Shown here: piece by piece, positions 13,591 to 15,192 of the stretch
Layout: each line of letters begins with the position of its first letter
Numbering within the stretch: the stretch's first letter is position 1
Origin: an uncultured Gemmatimonadota bacterium
Lineage (GTDB): Bacteria > Gemmatimonadota > Gemmatimonadetes > Gemmatimonadales > GWC2-71-9
Assembly: GCA_946887295.1 (NCBI GenBank)
Contig: CAMPKP010000077.1
Coordinates: 1 to 15,192, forward strand
Length of the DNA: 15,192 bases
Direction of reading: 5' to 3'
The notes under the pieces: generated by a model
What the model saw: only the letters and a program-made list of their open reading frames with translations
Told to the model about the DNA's origin: nothing
Databases searched by the model: none
Program-made: the position numbers and the translations under genes

Positions 13591-15192
13591 TCTCCCTCCT
13601 CTTGCCAGGCCGGCTGCTCGCTCTTCGCGAGAATGAACGGCCAGAGCACCAGATAGTCGATGTTCGTCCGCATGAAACAGCGATAGGCGTCCTCGGGCGT
13701 GCACACGATCGGCTCGCCGCGGACGTTGAACGACGTGTTGATCAGAACGGGGCATCCGGTGCGCCGCTCGAATGCCGCGATCAGGTCGTAGTAGGCCGGA
13801 TTGACTTCGCGGCTCACTGTCTGGACCCGCGCGGAGTAGTCCACGTGCGTCACGGCCGGGATCTCGGAGCGCCGCACCTTGAGCTTCTCGATTCCCCAGC
13901 GGCTTTCCTCATCCGCAGTGGTCGCGACCCGCCGCTCGGCGCGGACCGGGGCCACCAGCAGCATGTACGGCGAGTCGGTGTCCAGCTCGAACCAGTCGGC
14001 CACCTTCTCGCGCAGCACGCTCGGCGCGAAGGGCCGGAATCCTTCGCGGAACTTGATCTTGATGTTCATCTGCGACTGCATCACCGGACTCCGCGGGTCG
14101 CCGAGGATGCTGCGGGCCCCGAGCGCCCGGGGGCCGAACTCCATGCGGCCGGAGAACCAGCCGACCACGGAGCCGTCCGCCAGGATGTCCGCGAGACGCT
14201 CGATGAGCTCGCCGGGCTGCGCGCAGGTGTACTTCGCGCCCACCGAATCCAGGTAGGCCCTGATCTGCTCGGGCGTGAAATCCGGACCCAGGTATGCGCC
14301 CTTCATCGAGTCGTGTGAATTGACCTGGCGCGGGGCCGAGAGCTGCCGGTGCCAGATGAGCTGCGCGACGCCGAGCGCTCCGCCGGCGTCGCCCGAGGCG
14401 GGCTGGATCCAGAGCTGCTCGAAGGGGCCCTCGCGGAGAATGCGCCCGTTCCCGACGCAGTTGAGCGCCACGCCGCCGGCGAGGCAGAGCCGGTCCATGC
14501 CCGTCAGTCGATGCGCCGTGCGGGCCATGCGCAGCATCGCCTCCTCGCAGACCTCCTGCACCGAGCGCGCGATGTCGAGGTCGCGCTGGACCAGATTGGT
14601 CTCCGGTACCCGGGGCGGCGCGCCGAACAGCTGGTCGAACGCCCCGTTGGTCATCGTGAGGCCGCCGAGGTAGTCGAAGTACTTCTGGTTCAGCGTGAGC
14701 GAGCCGTCCTCCCGGAGGTTCACCACGTTGTCCAGCAGCAGCTTGACGTACTTCGGCTCGCCGTAGGGTGCGAGGCCCATCACCTTGTACTCGCCGGAGT
14801 TGACCTTGAACCCCAGGTAGTAGGTGATGGCGGAGTAGAGGAGACCCAGCGAGTCGGGCCAGTGCAGCTCGCTCAGCAGCCGGAGATCGTTCCCTTCACC
14901 GACGCCGATCGACGCCGTGGCCCATTCGCCGACGCCGTCCATGGTCAGGATCGCGGCACGCTCGAACGGCGACGGAAAGAATGCGCTCGCCGCGTGCGAC
15001 TCGTGATGCTCGGCGTAGAAGATGTCGCCCTCGTAGTCGAGCTCGCTTCTCAGCGCCTTGTCGAGATAGAGCTTGTCCTTGATCCAGAGCGGGCCGGCCA
15101 TGAGAAAGGAGCGGAATCCGCGAGGCGCGATCCCGAGGTAGGTCTCGAGAATGCGCTCGAATTTCAGGAGCGGCTTGTCATAGAATCCGACG
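13563..15192 (-). CDS. NodU/CmcH/TobZ-type O-carbamoyltransferase (5' end beyond window)
   Basis: About 542 residues are visible; the open frame continues off the right edge, so roughly the first 50 residues of a usual 580-620 are missing. Such enzymes use carbamoyl phosphate and ATP to form a carbamoyl-adenylate and pass the carbamoyl group to a hydroxyl of a sugar or natural product. The N-terminal Kae1-like domain shows metal-binding HHESHAA (visible residues 62-68), ILTMDGVGEW, VNSGEYKVMGLAPYG, CLAGGVALNC and IQPASGDAGGALG. The C-terminal YrdC-like domain shows GWFSGRMEFGPRALGARSI, KFREGFRPFAPSVL and INTSFNVRGEPIV. All key motifs are intact. An internal ATG at 15101 is not the start, because family text (FYDKPLLKFERILETYL) lies before it. 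Acceptor unknown; an exported glycan or small metabolite is equally possible. Confidence 0.94.
   Translation of the reverse strand, partial: VGFYDKPLLKFERILETYLGIAPRGFRSFLMAGPLWIKDKLYLDKALRSELDYEGDIFYAEHHESHAASAFFPSPFERAAILTMDGVGEWATASIGVGEGNDLRLLSELHWPDSLGLLYSAITYYLGFKVNSGEYKVMGLAPYGEPKYVKLLLDNVVNLREDGSLTLNQKYFDYLGGLTMTNGAFDQLFGAPPRVPETNLVQRDLDIARSVQEVCEEAMLRMARTAHRLTGMDRLCLAGGVALNCVGNGRILREGPFEQLWIQPASGDAGGALGVAQLIWHRQLSAPRQVNSHDSMKGAYLGPDFTPEQIRAYLDSVGAKYTCAQPGELIERLADILADGSVVGWFSGRMEFGPRALGARSILGDPRSPVMQSQMNIKIKFREGFRPFAPSVLREKVADWFELDTDSPYMLLVAPVRAERRVATTADEESRWGIEKLKVRRSEIPAVTHVDYSARVQTVSREVNPAYYDLIAAFERRTGCPVLINTSFNVRGEPIVCTPEDAYRCFMRTNIDYLVLWPFILAKSEQPAWQEEGDWRKEVPLD

Noticed and set aside
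1..15192. tRNA, rRNA, CRISPR arrays, insertion sequences, phage or defence genes
   Set aside because: None could be recognised by eye on either strand; the window looks like ordinary chromosomal operons.

Overview
This GC-rich window (roughly 70% by eye) comes from the chromosome of a Gram-negative (diderm) bacterium. That is shown by a complete outer-membrane/adaptor/RND efflux operon with two lipoprotein signals. Frequent GTG and TTG starts, many 4-base gene overlaps and the gene mix would suit a soil or freshwater lineage such as Gemmatimonadota. That placement is tentative, because nothing in the window is a decisive taxonomic marker. No tRNA, rRNA, CRISPR array, insertion sequence or phage gene was seen. 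Genes fill almost the whole window; the largest gene-free stretch is about 210 bases (2586-2795).

Layout, left to right. (1) 1-2585, minus strand: a DUF962/Mpo1-like membrane protein cut by the left edge, a GT39-type membrane glycosyltransferase, and an unrecognised basic protein. (2) 2796-3877, plus strand: a small DUF3072 protein and an exported alpha/beta-hydrolase lipoprotein, separated by a hairpin that covers the likelier hydrolase start. (3) 3886-10141, plus strand: a promoter with an overlapping palindrome, then a GbsR/MarR-type regulator, a TolC-like outer-membrane lipoprotein, a membrane-fusion lipoprotein and an MdtB/MdtC-type RND pump. The structural genes are joined by GTGA, ATGA and ATGA overlaps, which makes this a self-contained, probably autoregulated, tripartite efflux operon. 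(4) 10152-11703, minus strand: DinB-like protein, small exported HExxH protein, and DUF4230 membrane-anchored protein, apparently one operon. (5) 11787-12038, plus strand: a small coiled-coil protein whose 3' end overlaps the 3' end of the next minus-strand gene. (6) 12029-12930, minus strand: a stand-alone LigD-type 3'-phosphoesterase and a 77-aa unknown protein. (7) 12954-13010: two strong GC hairpins. (8) 13014-15192, minus strand: a NodU/CmcH-type carbamoyltransferase (cut by the right edge), an SxtJ-family membrane protein and a DUF5989 micro-membrane protein. This is the conserved trio that also appears as sxtI-sxtJ-sxtK in saxitoxin clusters, here with no other toxin gene in view.

The points most worth following up are the carbamoyltransferase/SxtJ/DUF5989 trio with two membrane partners of unknown function, the promoter-embedded palindrome of the efflux operon, the small secreted HExxH protein, and the hairpin over the hydrolase start.
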